DNA from: an uncultured Veillonella sp. | GTDB taxonomy: Bacteria; Bacillota; Negativicutes; Veillonellales; Veillonellaceae | Reading direction: 5' to 3' | DNA: 64,000 nt | NCBI RefSeq assembly: GCF_937981445.1 | Contig: NZ_CALJON010000044.1 | Coordinates: 62,001 to 126,000, forward strand | Shown here: positions 44,759-53,326 of the stretch, in pieces | How positions within the stretch are numbered: the stretch's first letter is position 1 | How the letters are laid out: the number at the start of each line of letters is the position of its first letter | Notes under the pieces: generated by a model | Told to the model about the DNA's origin: nothing | What the model saw: the letters and a program-made list of their open reading frames with translations, nothing else | Database searches by the model: none | Position numbers and translations under genes: made by a program

Positions 44759-45337
44759 ATGAAGAACAAATTTTTAGTAACTACCTTAGCAGCTATGATG
44801 GTAACTGGGGCAGCTTTTGCAGCTTCCGTACCTGTAACTCAAATCGAAGAAGGCCAAAATAAAGTGGCTGTAGAATACTCTTTTGATCAAAAGGTGACTG
44901 GCGAAAGTGGTCATGCTGATGGCTTCGGTGCTTCCTTGCAAACAGGTTTGACTGATGAATGGGGTTTGCAGTATTCTTATAATCGTGTAAATGTTGACAA
45001 TGGCAGCGATTTAAAAGATCATGAATTAACTGCTGTTTACAATATTCACCCTAATTTCAATCTTTATGCAGGCGGTACTTATGTACGTGTAGATGGCGAC
45101 CATGAAACTGGTTTCCAAGCTGGTGTTATTGGCTACATGCCTTTCACTGATCGCTTAAATGGTTATGCAAAAGTTGGCTTCGGTAATGATATTAAAAACA
45201 CTTACCAAGTAGGTGCTTCCTATGCATTAACTCATGAATGGGATTTAAATGTATATTATCAATATGATAAATACGATTTAAATGGCAATGATACTACTGT
45301 AAAAGGCTTCCACGCTGGTGTAGGCTATAACTTCTAA
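44759..45337 (+). CDS. Small outer-membrane beta-barrel protein
   Basis: The 192-residue protein has a clear Sec signal peptide (KNKFLVTTLAAMMVTGAAFA, cleavage near residue 21). Alternating hydrophobic/polar strands rich in Gly, Tyr and Asn follow, and the sequence ends GVGYNF; a terminal Phe is the recognition signal of the BAM complex. About eight strands are likely, like OmpA/OmpW-type small barrels. A role as porin or structural protein is unproven. It has its own promoter and a very strong terminator, suggesting a monocistronic, well-expressed gene. It is good evidence for a diderm envelope. Confidence 0.8.
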   Translation: MKNKFLVTTLAAMMVTGAAFAASVPVTQIEEGQNKVAVEYSFDQKVTGESGHADGFGASLQTGLTDEWGLQYSYNRVNVDNGSDLKDHELTAVYNIHPNFNLYAGGTYVRVDGDHETGFQAGVIGYMPFTDRLNGYAKVGFGNDIKNTYQVGASYALTHEWDLNVYYQYDKYDLNGNDTTVKGFHAGVGYNF

Positions 45338-45378
45338 TTTGATTAGACTGTAGTATAGATACAATGCTATTATAATTG

Positions 45379-45425
45379 AGGAGTATCTTCATAAAATATA
45401 CTTTATGAAGATACTCCTTTTTTTA
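45379..45425 (+). terminator. Strong Rho-independent terminator after the OMP gene
   Basis: A 17-bp stem (45379-45395 with 45102+300-45118+300, i.e. 45402-45418) of sequence AGGAGTATCTTCATAAA and its complement, followed by TTTTTTT. One of the longest perfect stems in the window. Confidence 0.92.
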
Positions 45426-45570
45426 TTTTTAAATACCATAGTGTATACAATATTCTTTTCTAAAAACACATAAATCTTGCTCGTTTGGAGCTTTTTCCTC
45501 TTGTAAGAGACGTTTATTTTCGTTATTATAAAAGAGTAATTTACTTATGACAGATGGGAAGGTGTCGTAT

Positions 45571-46821
45571 ATGACTATGAGTATGGCAGCCTCGCATGCA
45601 CGAGGAAAAAAATCAAAAGACTGCATTTTTGCATTGAATTCAAGAGCGCAAGAAGAGGCTAAAGTATTAGGGAAAGATAAGGTAATAAATGGTACAATTG
45701 GATCCATCATGGATGAAAATGGAGACATTGTTTTCTTAAAAACAGTAGAGAAGGAATATTTAAATTTACCAAGAAATGAATATGTAGCCTATGCTCCGAT
45801 TGCTGGTTTGCCAGATTATTTAGAGGCCGTAGTAAAGGAGTGCTTTGGCGAATCTAAGCCTGATGCCTTTATTGAAGCTGTTGCTACAGCTGGTGGCACC
45901 GGTGGCATTCATCATTTAGTACATAATTATACTAATGCTGAAGATACAGTACTCACTGCTGACTGGTATTGGGGCGCGTATAATCAAATTTGCAATGACA
46001 ATCATCGCTATCTAAAAACATATCAATTATTTGATGAAAATAGAGAGTTTAATTTTCAAAGCTTTAAAGCTGAAACCGATGCTATTGCAGCGGCACAAGA
46101 GAATGTAGTATTGATCTTTAACTCGCCAGGTAACAACCCAACAGGTTTTAGCTTGACTGATGCTGACTGGGATAAGGTAATTGCATATTCTAAAGAATTG
46201 GTTCAAAAGGGCAAGAATAAAGTAATTATTGCCTGTGACGTAGCCTATATTGATTATTCAGGTGAAAAACAGACGGTTCGCCGTTTCTTTAAAAAATTCA
46301 GCCATTTACCAAAGGAAATTTTAGTGGTTGTTTGCTATAGCTTATCAAAGGGCTTTACTATGTATGGCCAACGTGTAGGCGCTATGATTGGCGTTAGTTC
46401 TGATGAAGAGGTAGCGCATGAATTTAAAGAAATCAATGCTATTACTTCTCGTGCTACTTGGTCTAATATTTGTCGTCCCGCTATGCGCACTATGGCGAAT
46501 ATTGTAAATGACCCAGCTAAGCTCGCTGCTTATGAGGCAGAGCGCAATGAATACTGCGAGTTGATTCAAGACCGGGCACGCATTTTCGTAGAAGAAGCTA
46601 AGACTGTGGGCTTACCATGCTTGCCTTATTGTGGTGGTTTTTTCTTGACCATTCCTACAGAAGATAGCATGGCAATTGTGGAGGCATTGGCCAATAAACA
46701 TATCTTTGTAGTACCTCTAGGGCATGGTGTCCGTGTAGCGGCTTGCAGTGTTACTAAGGCAAAGATGCAAGGATTAGCTACCACTATTTATAATACAATG
46801 AAAGAATTAGGCGCTTTATAA
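45571..46821 (+). CDS. Class I/II PLP-dependent aminotransferase (aromatic/aspartate type)
   Basis: The 416-residue fold-type I aminotransferase shows NSPGNNPTGFS (the Asn-Pro-x-Gly substrate/PLP motif), the PLP-phosphate DVAYIDY segment and the Schiff-base lysine in YSLSKGFTMYGQRVG. It resembles bacterial aspartate/aromatic aminotransferases. The exact amino donor is not deducible. GAAGG at 45558-45562 with an 8-nt spacer supports ATG 45571 over an in-frame ATG at 45547. It stands alone between terminators. Confidence 0.9.
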   Translation: MTMSMAASHARGKKSKDCIFALNSRAQEEAKVLGKDKVINGTIGSIMDENGDIVFLKTVEKEYLNLPRNEYVAYAPIAGLPDYLEAVVKECFGESKPDAFIEAVATAGGTGGIHHLVHNYTNAEDTVLTADWYWGAYNQICNDNHRYLKTYQLFDENREFNFQSFKAETDAIAAAQENVVLIFNSPGNNPTGFSLTDADWDKVIAYSKELVQKGKNKVIIACDVAYIDYSGEKQTVRRFFKKFSHLPKEILVVVCYSLSKGFTMYGQRVGAMIGVSSDEEVAHEFKEINAITSRATWSNICRPAMRTMANIVNDPAKLAAYEAERNEYCELIQDRARIFVEEAKTVGLPCLPYCGGFFLTIPTEDSMAIVEALANKHIFVVPLGHGVRVAACSVTKAKMQGLATTIYNTMKELGAL

Positions 46822-46826
46822 AAAAT

Positions 46827-46867
46827 AGCTCCCTAGTTTACTTAGTAGTAACTAGGGAGCTCATTTT
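46827..46867 (+). terminator. Rho-independent terminator after the aminotransferase
   Basis: AGCTCCCTAGTT (46827-46838) pairs with AACTAGGGAGCT (46850-46861), followed by CATTTTTA. Confidence 0.9.
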
Positions 46868-46892
46868 TATGCTCTTTATTATAATATTGTAA

Positions 46893-46996
46893 TTCTTATA
46901 GCCTTTGTTTTTAGTTTACTCTTATAGCCTTTGCTTTTAGTTTATTCTTATAGCTTTTGTTTTTAGTTTATTTTATAGCTTTTTGTTTTTATAAGC
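46893..46996. repeat. Four tandem 26-bp copies downstream of the DUF896 gene
   Basis: Units at 46893, 46919, 46945 and 46971, exactly 26 bp apart, with consensus TTCTTATAGCCTTTGTTTTT plus AGTTTA; the last is degenerate. They lie in the 3' flank of the minus-strand gene at 47024. Confidence 0.85.
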
Positions 46997-47023
46997 TTTG
47001 TTTTTGTGGCTTTAGGCTAGGCT

Positions 47024-47254
47024 CTAGTGCTTCTTGTTTGATTGCGTAGCTTGTGTATTACTCTGCTTAGGAGTAGGCTCTTCATCTACAAATTCAATGC
47101 GATCTAATTGATCTTTTACTTGATTGCGGATGAAGCCTAAGTACACTTTATAGAGTTCTTTTTTTTCTGCTAATTCCTCTTCAGTTAAGGGAATACCAGA
47201 TTTCTTTTTATGTGCTAGTTCATTAATTCGTTTTAAAGTTTCATTTATGTTCAT
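47024..47254 (-). CDS. DUF896 family protein (YnzC-like)
   Basis: The 76-residue cytosolic protein matches DUF896: an N-terminal helical hairpin INELAHKKKSGIPLTEEELAEKKELYKVYL, the family signature, then VKDQLDRIEFVDE and a Ser/Gln/Lys tail. The family includes the small SOS-linked YneB-region protein YnzC of B. subtilis; function is unknown. GGGAGG lies 5 nt before the ATG on the minus strand. It is an isolated minus-strand gene. Confidence 0.9.
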   Translation of the reverse strand: MNINETLKRINELAHKKKSGIPLTEEELAEKKELYKVYLGFIRNQVKDQLDRIEFVDEEPTPKQSNTQATQSNKKH

Positions 47255-47413
47255 AGATACCTCCCATGTATATACTGTATTATATCATATTTTGCAATAG
47301 ATAAAGGGACTATTCTCTATTGTATGGTGAGAATGTTTTTGGAGATAATGTAATATAATGCTATAATAAAGCAGCAAAGTTAGAATGAGTTAGTATAAAA
47401 GTTGGAGTGACTT

Positions 47414-48052
47414 ATGCGCGTAACAAAAGCGATAAAAAATGAACAAATTCATATATTAGAAACAGTATATAAGGATGCGAAGGTGGCGTTAGATTATGGC
47501 AATCCTTTTGAGCTCCTAGTGGCTGTTGTGCTATCTGCACAATGCACGGATGAACGGGTTAACATTATTACGAAACGTTTATTTCCAACCTATAATCATC
47601 CAGCTAAAATGTTAGCTTTAGGAGTTCCTAAACTAGAAGTCTTAATTAGAGATTGTGGCCTATATCGAGCTAAAGCATCTAATTTAATTAAAACTTGTCA
47701 AATCTTGGTCGATCAATACCATGGGGAGGTACCAGAGAATTTTGATGAACTTGTTACTTTACCTGGGGTAGGACGTAAAACAGCGAATGTGTTGATTTCC
47801 GTTTTATTCAACACACCAGCTATTGCAGTGGACACCCATGTATTTCGCGTATCCAATCGCTTAGGCCTCGCTCGCGGGAAAACACCGGATGAAGTGGAGG
47901 AAAAATTAAAGAAGGCCATTCCTATGGATAAATGGAGTGCCGCACATCATTGGATTATATGGCATGGACGAAAAGTCTGCAAGGCTCGCAAGCCTTTGTG
48001 TGGTGAGTGTCCATTAGCTCAGGTGTGTCCGTCAGCAGGAAAGGAAGCGTAA
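47414..48052 (+). CDS. nth: Endonuclease III
   Basis: Nth is a base-excision-repair DNA glycosylase/AP lyase that removes oxidised pyrimidines. The 212 residues carry the helix-hairpin-helix LPGVGRKTANVLISV near 115 with the catalytic Lys121 region, the catalytic Asp in AVDTHVFRVSNRLGL near 139, and the [4Fe-4S] cluster Cys-x6-Cys-x2-Cys-x5-Cys (CKARKPLCGECPLAQVC) at the C-terminus. GGAGTGA precedes the ATG. The next gene begins one base after its stop. Confidence 0.95.
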   Translation: MRVTKAIKNEQIHILETVYKDAKVALDYGNPFELLVAVVLSAQCTDERVNIITKRLFPTYNHPAKMLALGVPKLEVLIRDCGLYRAKASNLIKTCQILVDQYHGEVPENFDELVTLPGVGRKTANVLISVLFNTPAIAVDTHVFRVSNRLGLARGKTPDEVEEKLKKAIPMDKWSAAHHWIIWHGRKVCKARKPLCGECPLAQVCPSAGKEA

Positions 48053-48053
48053 G

Positions 48054-49628
48054 ATGGCAAGTATCAATACATCATATTTTCAAAGAGAAATTTTAAAGCC
48101 TTATGAGGCATTAGGTATCAAAGGGGATGCAATTATAAATGAAATTGTCCGTGCCATTGCGATGAAGCGAATTATAGATGGAACGGATGAGTCCTTTAAA
48201 ACGAATCCAGCAGCTGTGCCAGCACAGCTTTTATTAGACACGGCGAAGGTTACGGAAGGCGATTTTGGACCATTGCCTTATAATGAATTGCTAGTAGACC
48301 CAGATGCTGTAAAGGCCTTGTATGTAAACTCTGTGCCAGGGGCCACTGATTGTGGGGCCTTACCTATGATTGTGAGTGAAATGGGCTATGGTGAAGGGAT
48401 TTCTGGTAGTGAATTTTTAGCCTTGCCTATTAAAAATATTGTCACAGAATTAGCTCACAAAGAGGGTATAATTTTATTTGCCTATGTGGAAGAATATATT
48501 AATCTATTGCCTTGGATTATGACTCAAATTTCTCCAGAGCGATTACTTTTTTACATTCCTGCCGACACAACGGCGGGCATGGTAAAAGAGTTATGTCCTA
48601 CGGCACCAATTACTACAGAATGGCCAGATGATGTTATTTTTGACCATATCGTAGCGGCATCGACAGGACTTTTTAGAGCGCCTGTAACGATTATGGAAGA
48701 ATTAGCTACACGTGTAGGTAATACTACGGAAGACGGAACGGCTCATATCTTAATTCCTATTAGTGCTGTACAGGACCAAATGGGCATTAATCGTATGGCT
48801 ATTCAGTTTATGCTCTTGCAAAAACGTTTGAACTTAGTGCGTGAATGGGCGCCCCTTGGTGTGTATGAATTTGTATATATGCCTGAAGAAGTAAAGAAAG
48901 TTAAATTGCTTATTACTGAAGTGCTAAGTTCAGGCTTTAAGAGTACTGGTCCTGTAGAGGAAGGCGTGGTACGCGATACATCCTTTATTGCCTTACCTCA
49001 TGAAGTGTTGGCCAGTATGGACACCTTCTCTTTGGTGGCCTATGGCTTATCCTTATGTGGTATAGCGCCGGCATTACAAGCTCAGCTACCTACCTTAGGT
49101 GAAGATGGCTATATGGCGGTGGATACAAAACTACCTGCCTATCGTCAAAAGCTCATGTATGCAGCGGGGGGCATGAAATTAGTGGTTAAGCGCCAAGGCA
49201 CTACCCCTAGTGTAGCATTAGTTCCTTTAGAACCGACTATTAGTCTTTCTGGTTCTATGGGTGAAGAAGAGTATGAAGAGCTTGTTAAAACCGATTTGCC
49301 AACGATGCGTGAAGATGAGGCATTTTGGTTTTTCCCAGATGAGCGGGCCGCGTATATTTGGTATAGCTTCTTTACTAGCCAAAAGGGACAGCGTATTTTA
49401 AAGACTTTAGCACAAATGGTCGTATCTACGCCGGCTCTCTTACAACTGATGGGGAGTGTGCGACGTCAAATTATTAAGGGCGAAGCCCTGGACTCACTGG
49501 TTGCGGCGTTAAAAGATGAGGCGCTCATTTATGATAGGGAGCTTGCTAAAGTAAAAGCGGCTCATGAAGCACGTATGGATTCCTTTAGTGAAGAGATTAT
49601 TCCAGATACGATGCGCTTTGATAATTAA
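48054..49628 (+). CDS. Unknown 524-residue protein, possible degenerate DNA methylase
   Basis: No family was recognised with confidence. The protein is soluble with no signal or membrane segment. Its middle part has the order of elements seen in N6-adenine methylases of HsdM type: FDHIVAASTGLF (~202) where such enzymes have the NPP(Y/F) loop, then a GTAHILIPISAVQD strand-loop and a MLLQKRLNLVREWAPL helix. The catalytic NPPY/F tetrad is missing, so activity is doubtful. The C-terminal ~90 residues are helical (IWYSFFTSQKGQRIL onward). It starts one base after nth, so the two are coupled. This resemblance is my pattern reading only. Confidence 0.6.
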   Translation: MASINTSYFQREILKPYEALGIKGDAIINEIVRAIAMKRIIDGTDESFKTNPAAVPAQLLLDTAKVTEGDFGPLPYNELLVDPDAVKALYVNSVPGATDCGALPMIVSEMGYGEGISGSEFLALPIKNIVTELAHKEGIILFAYVEEYINLLPWIMTQISPERLLFYIPADTTAGMVKELCPTAPITTEWPDDVIFDHIVAASTGLFRAPVTIMEELATRVGNTTEDGTAHILIPISAVQDQMGINRMAIQFMLLQKRLNLVREWAPLGVYEFVYMPEEVKKVKLLITEVLSSGFKSTGPVEEGVVRDTSFIALPHEVLASMDTFSLVAYGLSLCGIAPALQAQLPTLGEDGYMAVDTKLPAYRQKLMYAAGGMKLVVKRQGTTPSVALVPLEPTISLSGSMGEEEYEELVKTDLPTMREDEAFWFFPDERAAYIWYSFFTSQKGQRILKTLAQMVVSTPALLQLMGSVRRQIIKGEALDSLVAALKDEALIYDRELAKVKAAHEARMDSFSEEIIPDTMRFDN

Positions 49629-49691
49629 AAAACTAAATTGACAGACCTACGTAATTAAGCTACAGTATAACAGTAGATGAGGAGGGATAGT

Positions 49692-49997
49692 ATGGCAGTA
49701 GTAAATTTTGAAATTTATAAAGTATTAGGCACTTTGTCTGAAAATAAAGATGGTTGGAAAAAACAGTTAACTTGTACAAGTTGGGGACGTTATAATCCTA
49801 AATTTGACCTTCGTTCTTGGGATAGTGAATACAATGGTATGACTAAAGGGATTACCTTATCCTTAGAAGAAATCATTGCGTTACGTGATTTACTAAATGA
49901 AGTAGACTTGGAAGAAGCTATGGAAGAGTCATTAAAAGAACGCGCTGAAGCTAAGGCCGCTGAAAAAGCAGCTGAACAAGATAGCGAGAAAGAATAA
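49692..49997 (+). CDS. YdbC/PC4-like putative nucleic-acid-binding protein
   Basis: The 101-residue protein matches the YdbC family, PC4-like single-strand DNA/RNA binding proteins: VNFEIYKVLGTLSENKDGWKKQL at the N-terminus, then DLRSWDSEY, and GITLSLEEIIALRDLLNEV. An acidic/Ala-rich tail follows (about 80-101). GAGGAGGG supports ATG 49692 rather than the in-frame ATG at 49677. YdbC of Lactococcus is known to bind ssDNA; the role here is inferred from family. Confidence 0.85.
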   Translation: MAVVNFEIYKVLGTLSENKDGWKKQLTCTSWGRYNPKFDLRSWDSEYNGMTKGITLSLEEIIALRDLLNEVDLEEAMEESLKERAEAKAAEKAAEQDSEKE

Positions 49998-50080
49998 ATT
50001 TGTATCTATAGTTGCATTAACTGATTCTCCATGATATAATCAATAAGCATAGTTTTGGACAGTGGAAAGAGGTGTATAGA

Positions 50081-50278
50081 ATGAAAGAAGGAATTCATCC
50101 TAATTATGGTGAAGCTACCGTAACATGTGGCTGTGGCAATACATTTAAAACTGGTTCTGTTAAAAAGGATCTTCGCGTTGACGTTTGCTCCAACTGCCAT
50201 CCGTTCTTCACAGGACAGCAACGTACTGCTCAAGCTCGCGGTCGTATCGAACAATTCAACAAGCGTTACGGTAAATAA
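50081..50278 (+). CDS. rpmE: 50S ribosomal protein L31
   Basis: L31 is a small bridge protein of the large subunit. The 65 residues show MKEGIHPNY, Cys16 and Cys18 in CGCGNTF and Cys36-x2-Cys39 in VCSNCHPFFTG, so this is the zinc-binding (C+) form. The frame is open from 50072, but AGAGGTG with an 8-nt spacer favours ATG 50081. A UUCG-capped terminator follows at once. Confidence 0.96.
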   Translation: MKEGIHPNYGEATVTCGCGNTFKTGSVKKDLRVDVCSNCHPFFTGQQRTAQARGRIEQFNKRYGK

Positions 50279-50307
50279 TTACTGTAGTCTAGCTATACAA
50301 ATAATAC

Positions 50308-50335
50308 GGCAGAGCTTCGGCTCTGCCTATATTTG
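50308..50335 (+). terminator. UUCG-capped hairpin after rpmE
   Basis: GGCAGAGC-TTCG-GCTCTGCC, an 8-bp perfect stem with a stable tetraloop; the tail TATATTTG is weak. Confidence 0.75.
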
Positions 50336-50353
50336 TTTATGAGAGGAGACGCT

Positions 50354-51241
50354 TTGGAAGAAAAAAGAGTAAAGAAATTTGTTGGAGGCCAAGCAGTCAT
50401 TGAAGGTGTTATGATGCGCGGCCCAAGATATACAGCTACAGCAGTGCGCGAGCCAGACGGTAATATAGTGGTTGATTCATATACGACTTCGTCTATTAGT
50501 GACAAGTATCCTATTTTGAAGAAACCTATGTTGCGCGGCTGTGTAGCCCTATATGAATCCTTAGTTATTGGCATGAAAGCATTAGCTTTTTCAGCTAAAG
50601 CGGCCGGTGAAGAGGAAGAAGAAATGACGAATAAAGAAATCGCCTTAACGATGGTGTTTTCCACGGTGGTGGCGATAGGCTTATTTTTAGCTCTCCCGAC
50701 CTATGCTGTGAAATTAATTCCTGGCATTGGGGACAATCATTTCTTATTAAACATAATTGAAGGCTTGATTCGCTTAGTTTTGTTCTTAGCTTATATTTGG
50801 GGCATTGGACAAACTAAGGATATTCAGCGTGTATTTCAATATCATGGCGCTGAACATAAGACGATTCACACATATGAAAACGATATGCCATTAACGGTGG
50901 AGAATGTACGACGTCATTCGCGTTTACATGCCCGTTGTGGCACTAATTTTTTGTTAATTGTTATGGTAACAAGCATTTTTGTTTTTGCGTTTCTTGGTTG
51001 GCCAAGTCTTTGGGAACGCATTGTATCTCGCGTTATTCTCATGCCTGTAGTGGCAGGGATTGCTTATGAGTTAATTCGTTTAGCAGGGCGCAGTGAGAGT
51101 GCAGTGGTGCAGTTTTTCATCACTCCTGGCTTGTGGTTGCAATATATGACTACTCGTGAGCCAGAAGATGATCAAATTGAAGTGGCTATTAAGGCTTTAG
51201 AAGCGGTGCGACCTAGTGAAGCAGAAGCGTATGAAAATTAG
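50354..51241 (+). CDS. DUF1385 membrane protein (YqhQ-like)
   Basis: The 295-residue protein carries the family signature GGQAVIEGVMMRGP near 10-23, then YPILKKPMLRGC and several hydrophobic helices, with YHGAEHKTIHTYE near 164 and LHARCGTNF near 193. It matches DUF1385 (B. subtilis YqhQ), a conserved membrane family of unknown function often near rpmE/prfA. AGAGGAG with a 5-nt spacer points to TTG 50354; ATGs at 50333 and 50339 lack a site. The His/Cys motifs could bind metal. Confidence 0.88.
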   Translation: MEEKRVKKFVGGQAVIEGVMMRGPRYTATAVREPDGNIVVDSYTTSSISDKYPILKKPMLRGCVALYESLVIGMKALAFSAKAAGEEEEEMTNKEIALTMVFSTVVAIGLFLALPTYAVKLIPGIGDNHFLLNIIEGLIRLVLFLAYIWGIGQTKDIQRVFQYHGAEHKTIHTYENDMPLTVENVRRHSRLHARCGTNFLLIVMVTSIFVFAFLGWPSLWERIVSRVILMPVVAGIAYELIRLAGRSESAVVQFFITPGLWLQYMTTREPEDDQIEVAIKALEAVRPSEAEAYEN

Positions 51242-51275
51242 ACTTTAGTTTAACCTGAAAGGGGTATCTTTTTCG

Positions 51276-52361
51276 ATGGTATTAGTTGATAAACTACAAG
51301 TAATTGAAGATAAATATATGGACTTGGAACAGCGCATTAGTGACCCTGAGGTGATTGCCCGTCAACAAGAATGGCAAAAACTAACGCGTCAACACGCAAG
51401 TCTAACAGAAACAGTTAATGCATTTAGAGAGTATAAACAAACCCTAGCAGGGATTGATGAAGCTCTTGAAGTGTTAGAAGATAAATCCATGGACGAAGAA
51501 TTTCGTGAAATGGCACAAGAGGAACTAAAGGAGTTAAAGGAAAAGAAAGACGAATTAGAAGAGCGCCTACATATTCTTTTATTGCCTAAAGATCCTAATG
51601 ATGAAAAGAATGTTATTGTAGAAATCCGTGGCGGTGCTGGTGGTGATGAAGCGGCTTTGTTTGCTGGGGATTTATTCCGCATGTATACGAAGTACGCAGA
51701 AGCACAAGGTTGGCGTTGTGAAATTATTGATGCCAATGCACCTGAATTGGGTGGTTTTAAAGAAGTCGTATTTTCCGTTGATGGGAATAGTGCGTATTCT
51801 AAATTAAAATTTGAATCTGGTGTACATCGCGTGCAACGTGTACCAGAGACCGAATCATCTGGTCGTATTCACACTTCTACAGTTACGGTAGCGGTGCTTC
51901 CTGAAGCAGAAGACGTGGATATTGAAATTAATGATAAGGATTTACAAATTGATACCTATTGTGCAAGTGGGGCTGGTGGACAGCATGTTAACCGTACTGA
52001 ATCAGCCGTGCGTATTACTCACAAACCAACAGGTATTGTAGTAGCTTGTCAGGATGAACGTTCACAATTAAAAAATAAAGATAAGGCAATGCGCGTTTTA
52101 CGTGCTAAGTTGCAAGATAAAGCGGAACAAGAAGCGGCGGCTAGCGTAGCAGCGGATCGTAAGAGTCAAGTTGGTACTGGCGATCGAAGCGAACGTATTC
52201 GTACGTACAATTTTCCACAAGGTCGTGTTACAGACCACCGCATTAATTTGACGCTTTATAAATTAGATCAAATTCTAAATGGCGATTTAGATGAATTAAT
52301 TCAAGCTTTAATCGCTGCAGATCAAGCAGCTAAGATGCAGGAGACGGATAACAATGCCTAA
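51276..52361 (+). CDS. prfA: Peptide chain release factor 1
   Basis: RF1 recognises UAA/UAG and triggers peptide release. The 361-residue protein has the class-specific PxT-type recognition loop region (VPETESSGRIHTSTVTVAV), and the catalytic GGQ at about 234-236 (GAGGQHVNRTESAVRITH), whose Gln is methylated by PrmC, encoded immediately downstream. AAAGGGG lies ~12 nt before the ATG, a long spacer. The end overlaps prmC by eight bases. Confidence 0.96.
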   Translation: MVLVDKLQVIEDKYMDLEQRISDPEVIARQQEWQKLTRQHASLTETVNAFREYKQTLAGIDEALEVLEDKSMDEEFREMAQEELKELKEKKDELEERLHILLLPKDPNDEKNVIVEIRGGAGGDEAALFAGDLFRMYTKYAEAQGWRCEIIDANAPELGGFKEVVFSVDGNSAYSKLKFESGVHRVQRVPETESSGRIHTSTVTVAVLPEAEDVDIEINDKDLQIDTYCASGAGGQHVNRTESAVRITHKPTGIVVACQDERSQLKNKDKAMRVLRAKLQDKAEQEAAASVAADRKSQVGTGDRSERIRTYNFPQGRVTDHRINLTLYKLDQILNGDLDELIQALIAADQAAKMQETDNNA

Positions 52362-53232
52362 GGAGCTTTGGACAATAGGTCGACTGCTCCAATGGACAGA
52401 GCAGTATTTTCACAGTAAAGGCGTCGAATCGAGTCGCTTGGATGGGGAAGTACTGCTTTCTCACGTTCTAGGGGTTGACCGCATATATTTATATACGCAT
52501 TATGATAAGCCTATGACTAAAGAAGAATTAGATAAATTTCGCCCTTTAGTTATAGAGCGCGCCAGTGGTTATAGTGTGGCAGCTGTCATAGGGAAGAAGG
52601 AATTTATGGGCCTCATGTTCAATGTATCAAAGGATGTATTAATTCCTCGCCCTGATACAGAGACGATTATCGAAGATTTGCTTAGTCAAATATCGGTTGA
52701 TGAAGCGCCCTATATTTTAGATATGTGTACGGGACCTGGCACTATTTTATATAGTTTGCTTCATTATTTACCTAAGGCTACGGGATTAGGCTTAGATATT
52801 TCTAAAGAGGCTTTGCAAATGGCGGCCTTAAACCGTGACGAATTACATTTAGTAGACCGGGCTAAATTATGGCAGTCTGATATGTTTACGGCCCTATTAC
52901 AAGATCCAACAACGTATGAAGAGGCCTTTGATGTGATTGTGTCTAATCCACCGTATATTCCTAGTGATGATATGAAAACATTAGCTCCGGAAGTATTAAA
53001 TGAACCGCATGTGGCCTTAGATGGCGGTGAAGATGGACTCGATTTTTATCGTCAGTTAATAGAACAGGCCCCTCGATTTTTAAAGACCGGTGGTTTATTA
53101 GCCTTTGAAATAGGCATTCATCAAGAAGAGGCAATTATCGAATTGGCAAAATCCAATGGTGCCTATGGGGATGTGACGATGACTAAAGATTTAGGTGGCA
53201 TCGTACGAGCCCTAAGATGGACTAAAAAGTAA
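52354..53232 (+). CDS. prmC: Release factor glutamine methyltransferase PrmC
   Basis: PrmC N5-methylates the Gln of the GGQ motif in RF1/RF2. The 292 residues show an N-terminal helical domain (SSRLDGEVLLSHVL), RPDTETIIE, the SAM motif ILDMCTGPGTI near 125 (a Gly-Pro-Gly variant of the usual GxGxG) and the catalytic NPPY at 198-201 (VSNPPYIPSDD). The start overlaps prfA by eight bases, an intimate enzyme-substrate coupling. Its stop codon begins a tandem duplication. Confidence 0.95.
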   Translation: MPKELWTIGRLLQWTEQYFHSKGVESSRLDGEVLLSHVLGVDRIYLYTHYDKPMTKEELDKFRPLVIERASGYSVAAVIGKKEFMGLMFNVSKDVLIPRPDTETIIEDLLSQISVDEAPYILDMCTGPGTILYSLLHYLPKATGLGLDISKEALQMAALNRDELHLVDRAKLWQSDMFTALLQDPTTYEEAFDVIVSNPPYIPSDDMKTLAPEVLNEPHVALDGGEDGLDFYRQLIEQAPRFLKTGGLLAFEIGIHQEEAIIELAKSNGAYGDVTMTKDLGGIVRALRWTKK

Positions 53233-53276
53233 GAGACTAATAAAATGGACTAAAAAGTAAGTGACTAAAAAGTAAA
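53217..53276. repeat. Stop-codon-containing tandem copies at the prmC end
   Basis: ATGGACTAAAAAGTAAG at 53217-53233 (contains the stop TAA at 53230-53232) is repeated exactly at 53245-53261; a third partial copy GACTAAAAAGTAAA is at 53263-53276. Confidence 0.85.
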
Positions 53277-53326
53277 CAGCTCATAGGGATGACATAAAGC
53301 GACTGGCATAAGGAGGTTGAAAGAGA

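Noticed and set aside
51389..51736. Serine-rich 115-codon minus-strand ORF in prfA
   Set aside because: Mirror of the conserved prfA frame; Ser-rich composition is typical of antisense reading.
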